A stretch of DNA of 7,441 nucleotides. Origin: JBAZOJ01 sp041648755. Its GTDB lineage: Bacteria; Planctomycetota; B143-G9. This document shows positions 1-7,237 of this stretch, one piece after another. A program made the position numbers and the translations under genes. The notes below the pieces were generated by a model. It was not told the origin of the DNA, did not search any database, and saw nothing but the letters and a program-made list of their open reading frames with translations. The stretch spans positions 1-7,441 of the forward strand of contig JBAZOJ010000183.1 in the NCBI GenBank assembly GCA_041648755.1, in the 5' to 3' direction. Every line of letters starts with the position of its first letter. Positions within the stretch are counted from its first letter, which is position 1.

Positions 1-309
1 GTAACCCGCGTTAAGCGTGTCAGTGATATGGCCCTCAAGGGTGTCGTCGGGCGAGAACACGCTGGCCACTCCGCCCTGGGCGTAGGACGTGTTGGAGTCT
101 TCCATCTTCAGCTTGGTCACCACCATCACGCGACACTCGCGCGCGGCGGTAAGCGCGGAGATCAAGCCTGCCGCGCCGCTGCCCAGAACGAGGACATCGG
201 TCTCGATTACGTTGTCCCGATCCAGGTGCGGACAGTAGAGCCGCGACGGACCGTAGCGGACTATTTTCCCTGCATCGGGCTTCAGCGCCGCATCTACTTG
301 GATATCCAT
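1..309 (-). CDS. nadB: L-aspartate oxidase NadB, N-terminal 103 codons (truncated by window)
   Basis: NadB is an FAD flavoenzyme that oxidises L-aspartate to iminoaspartate, which NadA then condenses with dihydroxyacetone phosphate to make quinolinate, the first steps of de novo NAD synthesis in the cytosol. Reading the reverse complement from the ATG at 309 gives an open frame to the window edge. Residues 37-48 (ETDVLVLGSGAAG region) form the first beta strand and the G43-x-G45-x-x-G48 dinucleotide-binding turn. Residues 62-66 (VVTK) end the second strand. Residues 72-82 (SNTSYAQGGVA) match the flavin/substrate segment typical of NadB, which separates it from the related succinate dehydrogenase and fumarate reductase flavoproteins. 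About 35 residues precede the FAD fold, longer than in E. coli NadB. I kept this start because a GAGGAG site lies 8 nt upstream. The start lies inside the end of the preceding 1177-residue gene (16 bp overlap), which suggests translational coupling. The remaining two-thirds or more of the protein is outside the window. Confidence 0.9.
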   Translation of the reverse strand, partial: MDIQVDAALKPDAGKIVRYGPSRLYCPHLDRDNVIETDVLVLGSGAAGLISALTAARECRVMVVTKLKMEDSNTSYAQGGVASVFSPDDTLEGHITDTLNAGY

Positions 310-3300
310 TGCGCCATCTCCTCGCCGGAAATAACGCGACACAACGGATGAACGTTCGGGAACGGCCTGCCGGTGAGCTGACCCTTTGCATCGGGCAGCA
401 TAAGAACCGGGAATTCACGAATGACTTCGCGCGTCGGGGCTTTGCAGGAGTGAACCACGGCGTTGATGCGTCCGGCCAATTCCTCGGCATCCTTGACCGC
501 GATCTCGCTCTTCATCAGCGACAACTGCAACTCGGATGCGAGTATTTCGCCAAAGCGAGTCCAGGTGAACATTCCATCGGGCTCTTCGCTCATACGCTTG
601 AACAACTCCTCCAACCGTTCGGCGGAGCCATTCAGGCGCTCCAGGAACTCCGGCGGAATCACCGCGTTGTCCGGCTTGTCGATTCCGCGCAGTTCCAGCG
701 GCTCGACCACAAGGGGAATCACGCTTTCGCTGCCGAACTTGAACAGGATCAGCATCGGCCAGGGGCCGCCGGGGAAGAAGTCCGGGTAGTTGTTCGGCTC
801 GACAAGAATTCCGTCGCGTGTCTGGCTCAGAAGGGACAGCATTCTGCGCGTAAGTATGTTCGAAACAAGCCGCTTCGAATCCGAACAGGTGAACAGCGAA
901 AGAGGCACCGGCGAAATGTCCCGTATCGCGGCTGCGGCTGCGTTATGGTCTTTCCTCCAATGCTTCGGGCCATCGGTGGTCAGCAGGGAGAACGCCTTCG
1001 TCTTCTTCAGGTTAACCGCAACTGCGACATTCGGCCAGGACGAGCCCACCGCGAAGTCCGGGGGCGCCAGACGGAAGCCCAGGTCGGCGGCACCGATGTT
1101 GGACACGATTACGGAGGTGATGGAACTCCCTATCAGCTTGCGCAGGAAAGCTTCCTTCACGGCAGGGATCTCGATCTTGACGGCAAGATGGCTGAAAGCA
1201 GCCGTCTTCTGCAGGGAAACCTTGGATGAAACCGCCGTGAAGAAGTCCCGTACAGCGTCAACGATATCAGGGATATTCTCGGTTACCGGCGAGTCTTTCT
1301 TGGGGCCTGCTCCGCTCCACTGGAGGTCGCCATGCGCCCGGTCGAAGCCGAGATGTATGGGATAGAGCCCCTTGAGGAAGGTCAGCGCGCAAGTGTCGCG
1401 CGACTCGAACGACTCGGTGACGACAGAGAAATCCGGAATGATCACGGACAGGTGGAAACTGTCGATCCTGGTATCCGTCGGGGCATGCAGCCTGACACGA
1501 TCATATGGGAATCTCTCACGCCAGACATCAGGGTCGGCAGACAGGTCGTAAAGGCAGTAGTTGCGCTTGAGCAATTCGATTTCGCGCCGCGTACGGTCAA
1601 TGACTCCGTCAGGGGTGCCATAGCAGGTGACGTCGAACTCGACTTCGGGATCCGGTATGCTCTCGGAAAGAACCTTCAAGAAGCGCATCAGGCCTTTGTG
1701 GTTGGAGATGCCCGACACCGCGACCGAAACCGAGCGCCCCATCTGCAATGTGGTCAGGCATTGCCTGATGGGCTCGCGGCCCTTTTCCAGCAGGTCGTTG
1801 TGTTCGGTCGGTATGAAGCTGTCCCATGCGCTCCAAAGCTCGGAGACGAACGTGTTTTCAGCCAGGAACAGGCCGAAGCCGGGATGTGGCACCTCGACGA
1901 GTACGAAGTGCGAGCCTTCCTTGCTGGACATAATCTTCAGGAACTGGCTGCGGATGGCGCCCTCTTTGGGTGGATACTTGGATACGTGGCTGCTGCGCGA
2001 ACGGAAGACGGCCTGCCATACATCGGAGATCATCTGCTGATGGCCGAGTCTGAAGGCTATCTCAAGCGGGTGCGTGGGCAGCGTCAGTATACCAAGGACC
2101 TTGTCGCCCTTCTTCAGCACTACCGTGTCGAGGAACAATAGCTCGTCACGGATGACTTTGGCCCGGCTCTTCAGTATCTTGTCAAGCAGGCTCAAGTATG
2201 CGTTAAGGTAGTTGATGCACAGGTTGGCGAACGAGGCGAAATTCGCGGCCGAGGGGAAGCTGCCGGAGCGGCGAAGCTGCATTATCAGTAGTCGGCGATG
2301 CTTGAGGAATTCCTCGGGCATCTCGGTGGGCTGCATTTCGATTGCCTCGACCTCGGGCTTGTCAACGGACAGGTCAAGAACGTAGCTCCTCAGGCCCTTG
2401 AACTCCTCCAATGCAATCTTTTCGAGAAGCCGGAAGGCCTCGGGAACGCGCATGAAAAAGCGCGTATGGTCCGGCAGTACAAGCTCCTGCACTCCATCCC
2501 CGCCCGCGAACGGAACGGGATTGATGCGCGGCGCGGTCTCGATCAGTTCGGGTTTCCTGCGCTTCAGCAGCGGCTCTTCCCTCAGATGGTGGTAAAGGGC
2601 GGTGGGCTGATCGCTGGCGATCGCCCCGTGAAGCCAGGTCAGCTTTGCGGTCAGCGCGCTGACTGCCTTTGCTGATTTGGGGTCCTTCGATGGCCATACG
2701 AATGGCGCGGACCAGCTTTCGGATATCGCGCGGCTGTCGGAAGCACTGAGGACCACTTGGATCTGGTAGATCCCCGGCTCGATCCCGGCGATGTTGAGGA
2801 TGAACTTCTGTTCGCCTCCGCTGCGCGCAACGCGCTCATTGACAACGGATTCCTCGCTCCATATCCGGAACGCGATGGCACCGAAGTCAACGGTGCCGTA
2901 AGGCATTTCCCAGGTCACGATGATTTCGGGCTCGGCGACACGGTCCTTGCCGATGCCCTCGAAATGCGCCACGAATTGCCGTCTTGCAGGAACCAGGAAC
3001 GAAGACGACCACTTGTCAAAGAACAGGTCGGGGAAGTCCTCGACTATTTCCAGCAGCCAGAACTCGGGCAGTACGCCGTCCCTGCCAACAAAGAACTTCA
3101 ATATGCTTATGCTGGTGTCCTTATCGCGCGGGCAAAGCAGAAGAATGCGTTCATTCATCGGAAGCCGGGAGTGGATAAACAGCCGCGACAGCCGGGAGTT
3201 CTGAGCAATCCGCGAGGCGGCGTTCTTCTCCGTCAGCGATGCATCCGGGAAGCAGTTGAAGAATATCAGGTTGCGCCCGAAAGCGGGGAAAGAGAAACCT

Positions 3301-3827
3301 TCCTGCGACAGAGAGATCATGAACAGAGCTTCGCGTAATGGCCGCTCCAGGGCGGGGAAGTTGCCCGCGAAGTCCTGACGGACTTCGTGAAAGAGGGCGC
3401 GAATCTTGGGCGGGGCGGTTTCAATCTTGGCCATCGTCTGGTGTTCAAGAACCTTCTCGATCGGGTAATCGCGGAACGAGTAGAGAAGGAACGAGTTGCG
3501 CCCGTATTCCTCTATCTTCCAGGGATCGAAGACAATGAGGCCCTTGATCGAGGGCTTGGTGCGGTACTCCATAACCTGCTCGATAGGCGTGATCGGCACG
3601 GTCTTGCCCGCGCGCTCCGCGATGAAGCAGATCTTGTAGGCTTCGCGGTTCTTGTTTGCGAGCAACTTGTCCAATGCCAGGTAGACGCCCTCGAGAACAT
3701 CGCGAGTATAGCCAGCCACCCGGATGTGCTGGGATCCTACCCTCGGAACCTTGATCTCGTCGAAGATTGCCTGGGCAAGCTCGCCGTATAGCTCTTTTAT
3801 GGACTTGTTGAAGATATTGTTCGACAT
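294..3827 (-). CDS. Large protein of unknown function with FN3-like module; tentative motor-less DptH-like protein
   Basis: I cannot assign a function to this 1177-residue protein. Residues about 30-125 have the pattern RV-x-GYTRDVLEGVYLAL, a hydrophobic strand, ITPIEQVMEYR, GLIVFDP, then NSFLLYSF. From memory this resembles the N-terminal region of very large DptH-type restriction proteins. Residues about 190-220 (NCFPDASL, then a basic Arg/Asn-rich helix) continue that resemblance. Residues about 297-378 look like an immunoglobulin/FN3-type beta sandwich: VTWEMPYG, FRIW, then GIEPGIYQIQVVL. Residues 580-595 carry LTLPTHPLEIAF. The C-terminal part (about 690-1177) shows alternating strands and helices of Rossmann-like character but no recognisable catalytic motif. 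No GxxxxGK[ST] P-loop is present: the AERAGKT at 69-75 lacks the first glycine. DptH proteins are about 1700 residues with a C-terminal ATPase, so this would be a shortened relative if related at all. The start has GAGAGG 7 nt upstream, inside the end of the preceding gene (4 bp gap). No signal peptide or membrane segment is seen, so it is probably cytosolic. Confidence 0.75.
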   Translation of the reverse strand: MSNNIFNKSIKELYGELAQAIFDEIKVPRVGSQHIRVAGYTRDVLEGVYLALDKLLANKNREAYKICFIAERAGKTVPITPIEQVMEYRTKPSIKGLIVFDPWKIEEYGRNSFLLYSFRDYPIEKVLEHQTMAKIETAPPKIRALFHEVRQDFAGNFPALERPLREALFMISLSQEGFSFPAFGRNLIFFNCFPDASLTEKNAASRIAQNSRLSRLFIHSRLPMNERILLLCPRDKDTSISILKFFVGRDGVLPEFWLLEIVEDFPDLFFDKWSSSFLVPARRQFVAHFEGIGKDRVAEPEIIVTWEMPYGTVDFGAIAFRIWSEESVVNERVARSGGEQKFILNIAGIEPGIYQIQVVLSASDSRAISESWSAPFVWPSKDPKSAKAVSALTAKLTWLHGAIASDQPTALYHHLREEPLLKRRKPELIETAPRINPVPFAGGDGVQELVLPDHTRFFMRVPEAFRLLEKIALEEFKGLRSYVLDLSVDKPEVEAIEMQPTEMPEEFLKHRRLLIMQLRRSGSFPSAANFASFANLCINYLNAYLSLLDKILKSRAKVIRDELLFLDTVVLKKGDKVLGILTLPTHPLEIAFRLGHQQMISDVWQAVFRSRSSHVSKYPPKEGAIRSQFLKIMSSKEGSHFVLVEVPHPGFGLFLAENTFVSELWSAWDSFIPTEHNDLLEKGREPIRQCLTTLQMGRSVSVAVSGISNHKGLMRFLKVLSESIPDPEVEFDVTCYGTPDGVIDRTRREIELLKRNYCLYDLSADPDVWRERFPYDRVRLHAPTDTRIDSFHLSVIIPDFSVVTESFESRDTCALTFLKGLYPIHLGFDRAHGDLQWSGAGPKKDSPVTENIPDIVDAVRDFFTAVSSKVSLQKTAAFSHLAVKIEIPAVKEAFLRKLIGSSITSVIVSNIGAADLGFRLAPPDFAVGSSWPNVAVAVNLKKTKAFSLLTTDGPKHWRKDHNAAAAAIRDISPVPLSLFTCSDSKRLVSNILTRRMLSLLSQTRDGILVEPNNYPDFFPGGPWPMLILFKFGSESVIPLVVEPLELRGIDKPDNAVIPPEFLERLNGSAERLEELFKRMSEEPDGMFTWTRFGEILASELQLSLMKSEIAVKDAEELAGRINAVVHSCKAPTREVIREFPVLMLPDAKGQLTGRPFPNVHPLCRVISGEEMAQWISK
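318..323 (-). promoter_or_regulatory. Ribosome binding site of nadB, inside the upstream gene
   Basis: GAGGAG lies 8 nt before the ATG at 309 and is embedded in the final codons of the upstream gene (two glutamate codons). It decides the nadB start. A nearer ATG, right after the GAGGAG, belongs to the frame of the upstream gene. Ribosomes finishing the upstream gene at 294 would already have passed the nadB start, which favours coupled re-initiation. Confidence 0.7.
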
Positions 3828-3831
3828 CCTG

Positions 3832-5358
3832 TTACCTCTCGATCGCTATGTCGGGACGAATAATCGGGTTCACCGGCCGGTTCAGCGGGTCGGAGACGTA
3901 ACCCATGTAGAACAGCCTCCGATGCAGTACGGCGATGTTTTCCCGCAGGATTCCCTGGCCGGGATAGCCGCCTTTGTACCTGCCGCCGACGTTAATGCCG
4001 TACCGCTGGCGAAGGAAATTGCAGTAATCAGCAAGGGAGATCTCCTTGGAGATCTGGTACTTGCCAGCCGCATCTTTTTCCACGGTCGCCAGCATCACGG
4101 TGAAGCCTATGAACTTGTCGCTGAGATAGTACATGAAGCTGCCGCGGAAGGACGCGAGCAGACCGAAACCGTCCGAGTATCCGAGCATCCTCTCGAGCCT
4201 CCGGGCGTAGTTGGCGTCGTTGGCCGGACCCAATACCGTCAGCAGCTTGGATATAAGCCGGAGCCTTGGCTCGATTTCGGTTTCATCCAGAAGGCCGAAC
4301 ATTGTCTTGCGCCCTGCGGTCTCTTCCTCGGTAAGGAGGATGGACTCGGCGTCAAGCCAACTGTCGAGGTCGGGGTGCTCCTTGAGCGTCAACAGGTCGG
4401 CGGGAAGCGGTTTCTCCTTGAAGGCCGGTTCCTTGAGGAACTCGAAACCATCGCCGTTGTACTGCTCGAGCTTGCGCATAAGCGCGATATTCTGCAGGAA
4501 TGCCCGGTGCTTCTCTATCTTGCTCGTGAATGACCTTATGGCTACCTGGCAGAAGGACTCCATCTTGGAGTCGGACGATCCAAAAACGCCGTCAACGCAG
4601 AAACAGCCCTTCAGATCGGAGGCTTCGGGCGCTACAGGGCAGTTCTGTGGGCAGAACACTCCGCGCGACACGAAGTTGTTAACGATATTGGTCACCAGCA
4701 TTTCGTAGGTTGCCAAATGCAGTCCGACCAGGTTCTCGAGCAGGCGGACGAAAGTACCCCTGCTCAGGTGCTCCGAATACGAAAACACCCGGCGGAAATC
4801 GTCCACGACCATTCTGCGGAAAGCCGGGCAGATCGATACGTTAGTTTCTTCCGGGGCCCGGGCCGGGTCCTCATCGGCAAGAGGCAGTCTCCCAGCGAGC
4901 CGGACCAGGAGTTCTTCTTCCGCATTGTCATCGCGCTGGGGCGTAAAATAGCGGTTGAAGAACTTGCGGATGATAGGGTCGGTCCGCAGGATGTTATAGA
5001 GCATCTCACTCGACCGTTCCACCTCCGGGTCATCGCAGACATACATGCTGGCGGTACGGTAGTGGATCGGGTTGGGACCAAGTGCCTCGCCTTCGCGTTC
5101 CAGCAGCAGCCGCTTCCCAATCCAGTCGCGAAGCAGTCCGTGCAGCGCCTGGGTGTCCTCCTTCGAATGGGACAACTCGTCCATCAGCAGGCCGGTCATC
5201 TCATCGGCGGAGATCGCCGCGGGACGGAATCGCTTCGTGCCATCATAAAATAACTGAACAACCCGCGACAGGACCTGATAGATGGACATAGTCCTGAAGC
5301 CCGGCAGATCGAATCCGCGATAGTTGATATCGTAGTAGCGCTTTATCTCGTTTCGCAT
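3832..5358 (-). CDS. Protein of unknown function with cysteine cluster, middle gene of the operon
   Basis: I do not recognise this 508-residue protein as a named family. It looks largely helical and soluble, with no signal peptide or membrane segment. The N-terminal third (residues 1-140) is rich in charged helices. Residues 236-254 contain C236-x3-C240-x11-C252-x-C254, with C270 nearby, a plausible zinc or iron-sulfur site. Residues about 441-500 form a distinctive tail: a helix ending in FLRQRYGINVGG, a glycine-rich turn (YKGGYPGQG), a helix with ENIAVLHRRLFYMGYV, then NPIIRPDI at the end. The helix-turn-helix-strand order there could be a winged-helix-like fold, but that is a guess. The start has AGGGGAG about 8 nt upstream, inside the final codons of the ATPase gene, with only 3 bp between the genes, so the two are almost certainly co-translated and may act as a pair. 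Its position and size fit the DptG slot of a DptFGH-type cluster. Sequence relationship to DptG is unproven. Confidence 0.78.
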   Translation of the reverse strand: MRNEIKRYYDINYRGFDLPGFRTMSIYQVLSRVVQLFYDGTKRFRPAAISADEMTGLLMDELSHSKEDTQALHGLLRDWIGKRLLLEREGEALGPNPIHYRTASMYVCDDPEVERSSEMLYNILRTDPIIRKFFNRYFTPQRDDNAEEELLVRLAGRLPLADEDPARAPEETNVSICPAFRRMVVDDFRRVFSYSEHLSRGTFVRLLENLVGLHLATYEMLVTNIVNNFVSRGVFCPQNCPVAPEASDLKGCFCVDGVFGSSDSKMESFCQVAIRSFTSKIEKHRAFLQNIALMRKLEQYNGDGFEFLKEPAFKEKPLPADLLTLKEHPDLDSWLDAESILLTEEETAGRKTMFGLLDETEIEPRLRLISKLLTVLGPANDANYARRLERMLGYSDGFGLLASFRGSFMYYLSDKFIGFTVMLATVEKDAAGKYQISKEISLADYCNFLRQRYGINVGGRYKGGYPGQGILRENIAVLHRRLFYMGYVSDPLNRPVNPIIRPDIAIER

Positions 5359-5361
5359 TGC

Positions 5362-7095
5362 TTACTCTCCCCTGAGAATCTTGATCTCGCCGCCGGACAT
5401 TCCTCTTCGCAATACCTCGGCCATCAGGCCGTTTTCCGCGCGCAGAATGAAACTGCGGAGTTCCTTCTTGTTCTCCAGCTTCTCCTTGAACAGGCGTAGC
5501 CGGTGACGGATCTCGGACGAATAGTCCGGCTTCTCCGGCAGATTGAACGAGCCGTATGTGATGAACTCAAAGATATCGAGATTGATGCGCAACTGAATGG
5601 TGTGCGCCTCCTTATGGCGAAGAAGGAGGTATCCCGGCAGGAACTCGCGATGCCCGGCAATTGCGCGGGGCAGGGGAAGGATCATCTCGAAATCGGAAAA
5701 GGGCGCAGAGTAATAGGTGGCCACGCGTTCAAGGTCGCCGTCGAGAGTGAAATAGAACGTCCCCCTCGTCGGCGGGGTAATGCTGTCCCGAAGCGAAAGC
5801 GCGTACAGCAGCTTGCCGACCAGCGCTGGCGTGATGGACTCCTGCTTCTTGGCTATCGAGTCGAACAGCTCGTAGGATCGGTATGGGAACAACTCGCGCC
5901 ATTCCTCTCCCGCTCCTTCGAAGAAATACCGCCTCTTCCTCGCCTCGAAGATCGCCTTGGATATCGCGGAGGCCTCGTGAGCGCTCTCCCGTGAATCAAG
6001 GGAATCCAGGAGGTCACGAATTACCATAACAGAAGTGGAATCCGAGTTCAGCGCCAGGTCTTCTTCGCACAGCAGCGTCGAGTCAACGTCCGGAGCCCCG
6101 ACAGCCGCGATATCGATTTCCTTCAACAGCTCGCCGAAATCGCCGGGGAAGTCGAAGGCGCGGTTGAAATATAGCAGCGGGAAGAGAAAGTCCGGGTCGC
6201 CCACTGACTTGATAATCTCCTCGCAAGAGACATCCGTCACAAAGGTGTGGACAAGGAAGCCAACGAGATCGCGCATTGTCAGGTGGAAAATCCTGCGATA
6301 GTGAAAGGCCGTCAGCAGCATCTGCAGGCGCTCGGCCACCGGCTTGCCGCCCGCGGGATTCAGAGACAGAACGTTGTGTCTTATCGGACAATGCTCGAAC
6401 GCTTCGCAACCTTCGCAGCCCGCCCACATCTTAGGATCGCACAGCTTCTCCACAAGCTGGGTGTACAGGCAGCCGTCCGTGAGCCCCTCTTCGCGGAGGA
6501 TATCGCCGAACAGCGAACGCAGTGTGAGGTCAACTACGAGAATCCCTTCCTTTAGCGCATGGGTCGGATCAGGGGAAATATCGTCAATCGCCGGGTTGAC
6601 ACAGCGGCCCAGGCGCGGATATTTTTCCTTGTGTATCGTGAGGAAGGACCGGAGCAGATCCCGGTTGATGGAGAATATCCGGTAGCACTGGGGCTCTTCG
6701 TTCCAATCCTCGCCTGCGAAATCGTCGAGGTTGTCGTGCAGAAGTTCCTCGGGGCTCTGGCCCTCTTCCTCGAAGGTCATCCCGGCATCGTACAGGGTGC
6801 AGAAATTCAGATCCTTGTAGGTGATCCAGTCGTAGCGACCGACCGGCTTCGTTGCAAGGTCAACCTGCTCGCCCATCCGCTCGGATTCGAGCCATTGGAT
6901 GAAATCGGTCTTGCCATCGCCCGAGCAACCTGTGATCAGCACCAGCTTGTACTTGCCTGACAGGATTTCATCGGCAAGGAAGCGATGAAGATAGGTCTCG
7001 ACGAAAAGCTCGGGGGTGTGGTTGATGGCCTTGTCGTTCCCGCGGGGGGAATTGGGGTTGTGCCGCTGGAGGATAGAAACAAATTCATTAACCAT
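5362..7095 (-). CDS. P-loop ATPase with cysteine cluster; tentative DptF-like
   Basis: This 577-residue protein is a probable cytosolic ATPase and the only visible energy source of the operon. After a helical N-terminus, the strand YKLVLIT leads into a Walker A motif G56-CSGD-GKT63. A Walker B-like strand is ILVVDLT (185-190, acidic D189), and SINRDLL (142-148) may carry a sensor asparagine. A cysteine cluster follows at C219, C227-x2-C230-x5-C236 with H240, likely binding a metal. Residues 267-277 (RRIFHLTMRDL) hold arginines suited to a finger or sensor-2 role. The G-x-SGDGK[ST] form of the loop and the following VVDLT...LF and Cys/CP...N pattern resemble DptF, an ATPase of phosphorothioation-dependent restriction modules (about 600 residues). 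This is recall of family features, not a search result. I chose the ATG at 7095, with AGGGAG 6 nt upstream, over an in-frame TTG at 7113. The TTG start would place the SD inside the coding region and lies directly after a terminator U-tract. The stop is 3 bp before the next gene. Confidence 0.85.
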   Translation of the reverse strand: MVNEFVSILQRHNPNSPRGNDKAINHTPELFVETYLHRFLADEILSGKYKLVLITGCSGDGKTDFIQWLESERMGEQVDLATKPVGRYDWITYKDLNFCTLYDAGMTFEEEGQSPEELLHDNLDDFAGEDWNEEPQCYRIFSINRDLLRSFLTIHKEKYPRLGRCVNPAIDDISPDPTHALKEGILVVDLTLRSLFGDILREEGLTDGCLYTQLVEKLCDPKMWAGCEGCEAFEHCPIRHNVLSLNPAGGKPVAERLQMLLTAFHYRRIFHLTMRDLVGFLVHTFVTDVSCEEIIKSVGDPDFLFPLLYFNRAFDFPGDFGELLKEIDIAAVGAPDVDSTLLCEEDLALNSDSTSVMVIRDLLDSLDSRESAHEASAISKAIFEARKRRYFFEGAGEEWRELFPYRSYELFDSIAKKQESITPALVGKLLYALSLRDSITPPTRGTFYFTLDGDLERVATYYSAPFSDFEMILPLPRAIAGHREFLPGYLLLRHKEAHTIQLRINLDIFEFITYGSFNLPEKPDYSSEIRHRLRLFKEKLENKKELRSFILRAENGLMAEVLRRGMSGGEIKILRGE

Positions 7096-7101
7096 CTTGT
7101 T

Positions 7102-7107
7102 CTCCCT
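7102..7107 (-). promoter_or_regulatory. Ribosome binding site of the ATPase gene
   Basis: AGGGAG sits 6 nt before the ATG at 7095 and settles that start against the upstream in-frame TTG at 7113. The heptamer CAGGGAG here (7102-7108) is an exact copy of part of the terminator's 3' arm (7120-7126). The CUCCC segment of the leader (7134-7138) could therefore pair with this site as well as with the terminator arm. Confidence 0.7.
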
Positions 7108-7111
7108 GGAC

Positions 7112-7139
7112 AAAAAAAGCTCCCTGAATAGACGGGAGC
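7112..7139 (-). terminator. Intrinsic terminator in the operon leader
   Basis: On the minus strand, GCUCCC (7139-7134), a 9-nt loop and GGGAGC (7124-7119) form a perfect 6-bp, mostly G-C stem, followed at once by seven U residues (7118-7112). It lies 17 nt before the ATPase start codon. No minus-strand gene is seen upstream in the window that it could be ending, and the plus strand has no T-tract after the stem, so it acts on the minus strand only. The natural reading is a leader terminator that stops transcripts before the operon unless it is prevented from folding. Confidence 0.75.
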
Positions 7140-7237
7140 AGAAGCCGCGGCGTTACGCCGACTGCTCCGCAGTTGTGCCGTTGGGCTCTGCGAAACGGCG
7201 CCGAAGGGCGCCCGTACAGCCGAAAAGTGGACGGGTA

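Larger units (their letters stand above)
7096..7231 (-). ncRNA. Structured 5' leader with attenuator-like alternative stems
   Basis: This is the predicted untranslated leader between the minus-strand transcription start (about 7231) and the ATPase gene. Stems in order are: ACGG(G)CGCC/GGCGCCGU around a CUUC loop (7215-7195, one bulge); ACUGC/GCAGU with a 3-nt loop (7173-7161); CGGCG/CGCCG with a UAA loop (7160-7148); and the terminator (7139-7112). GGAGCAG (7168-7162) can instead pair perfectly with CUGCUCC (7141-7135). That 7-bp stem would enclose the CGGCG hairpin and remove most of the terminator's 5' arm. The ACUGC hairpin in turn hides GCAG of that strand. This is the terminator, antiterminator and anti-antiterminator layout of transcription attenuators. 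I find no ATG, GTG or CTG within the leader ahead of the terminator, so a leader peptide is unlikely. A protein, tRNA or small-molecule sensor is possible. It matches no riboswitch or T-box consensus that I recognise. Confidence 0.55.

Noticed and set aside
35..490. 151-codon minus-strand frame across the nadB junction
   Set aside because: It overlaps both nadB and the third gene in another frame. Its translation is arginine-rich without motifs, while the alternative frame gives a clear NadB N-terminus.
1332..2141. 269-codon open frame on the plus strand, and a similar one at 3724-4533
   Set aside because: They lie fully within well-supported minus-strand genes, have no ribosome sites or recognisable motifs, and read as low-complexity shadows typical of GC-rich antisense frames.
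3600..3625. AERAGKT near residues 69-75 of the third protein as a Walker A motif
   Set aside because: The first glycine of GxxxxGK[ST] is missing (isoleucine instead), and the preceding strand pattern fits a non-catalytic region better. I treat it as chance.
7096..7113. TTG start at 7113 adding six residues to the ATPase
   Set aside because: It would place the AGGGAG ribosome site inside the coding region and would start directly after the terminator U-tract with no ribosome site of its own. The ATG at 7095 is properly spaced.
7112..7231. Leader peptide attenuation or T-box control
   Set aside because: There is no ATG, GTG or CTG start in the leader ahead of the terminator, and no T-box (UGG-GAC type) sequence in the antiterminator strand, so neither mechanism is supported.
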